A stretch of 12,111 bases of DNA from contig JAOUGR010000030.1 in assembly GCA_029857655.1 (NCBI GenBank), forward strand, positions 1 through 12,111, in the 5' to 3' direction. The notes under the pieces are model-generated. The model did no database searches, was not told the DNA's origin, and saw only the letters and a list, made by a program, of their open reading frames with translations. Below are positions 12,069 to 12,111 of the stretch, one piece after another (positions within the stretch are counted from its first letter, which is position 1; every line of letters begins with the position of its first letter). This DNA comes from Gammaproteobacteria bacterium. GTDB taxonomy: Bacteria; Pseudomonadota; Gammaproteobacteria; Steroidobacterales; Steroidobacteraceae. The position numbers and the translations under genes were made by a program.

Positions 12069-12111
12069 GGCGGCCGCTGGACGGCGTCACGGTCGTGGCG
12101 CTGGAGCAGGT
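12065..12111 (+). CDS. CaiB/BaiF CoA-transferase family protein, N-terminal fragment
   Basis: A GTG start overlaps the hydratase stop by 4 nt (GTGA). The 15 complete codons read MRRPLDGVTVVALEQ, the typical opening of class III (CaiB/BaiF) CoA-transferases, where PL.GV.V..LEQ forms the first strand of the nucleotide-binding-like fold. These enzymes move CoA between carboxylic acids, fitting an operon that processes a small organic acid with the hydratase. The gene continues beyond the window, so no catalytic residue can be checked. Confidence 0.75.
   Translation, partial: MRRPLDGVTVVALEQ

Overview
The window is about two-thirds G+C, and its genes look like those of a soil or water betaproteobacterium, probably Burkholderiales-like. 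The clues are a fused TRAP-transporter permease, a QmcA/NfeD pair, a pentenoate-hydratase-like enzyme and a CaiB/BaiF CoA-transferase, together with TAGAAT-type -10 boxes. The taxonomic guess is inference; no rRNA or other marker gene is present. I see no tRNA, rRNA, CRISPR array, insertion sequence, integrase or origin.

Layout. (1) 1-1425, plus strand: the C-terminal part of a TRAP transporter fused permease whose start lies outside the window. (2) 1426-1644: a 219-bp intergenic stretch with two adjacent inverted repeats, a T8 tract, a probable -10 box and a strong Shine-Dalgarno. (3) 1645-9066, plus strand: one giant gene for a 2473-residue secreted RTX-type calcium-binding protein. It has an N-terminal DUF4114-like domain, one cadherin-like domain, then three tandem super-repeats (2479-4980, 4981-6669, 6670-9063). 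(4) 9089-11192, minus strand: a compact four-gene unit in the order NfeD-like protein, QmcA-like SPFH protein, VOC/glyoxalase-fold protein, small membrane protein. (5) 11256-12111, plus strand: divergent from the NfeD unit, a 2-keto-4-pentenoate hydratase-like enzyme overlapping by 4 nt a CaiB/BaiF CoA-transferase that runs off the window.

The most notable object is the RTX protein. Each super-repeat ends in a 102-residue segment that aligns without gaps to the other two and resembles the type I secretion C-terminal target domain (VC_A0849 subclass). Only the last copy is at the real C-terminus. The protein therefore appears to have grown by duplicating its repeat region together with its export signal. 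The middle super-repeat has lost about 250 residues at a position bordered by near-identical short sequences. No type I secretion ABC transporter, membrane-fusion protein or TolC is in the window, so the exporter must be elsewhere.

Functionally, the NfeD/QmcA unit is probably a membrane-organising module of the inner membrane. The TRAP permease and the hydratase/CoA-transferase pair suggest uptake and breakdown of organic acids, but nothing in the sequence ties those two ends to each other.
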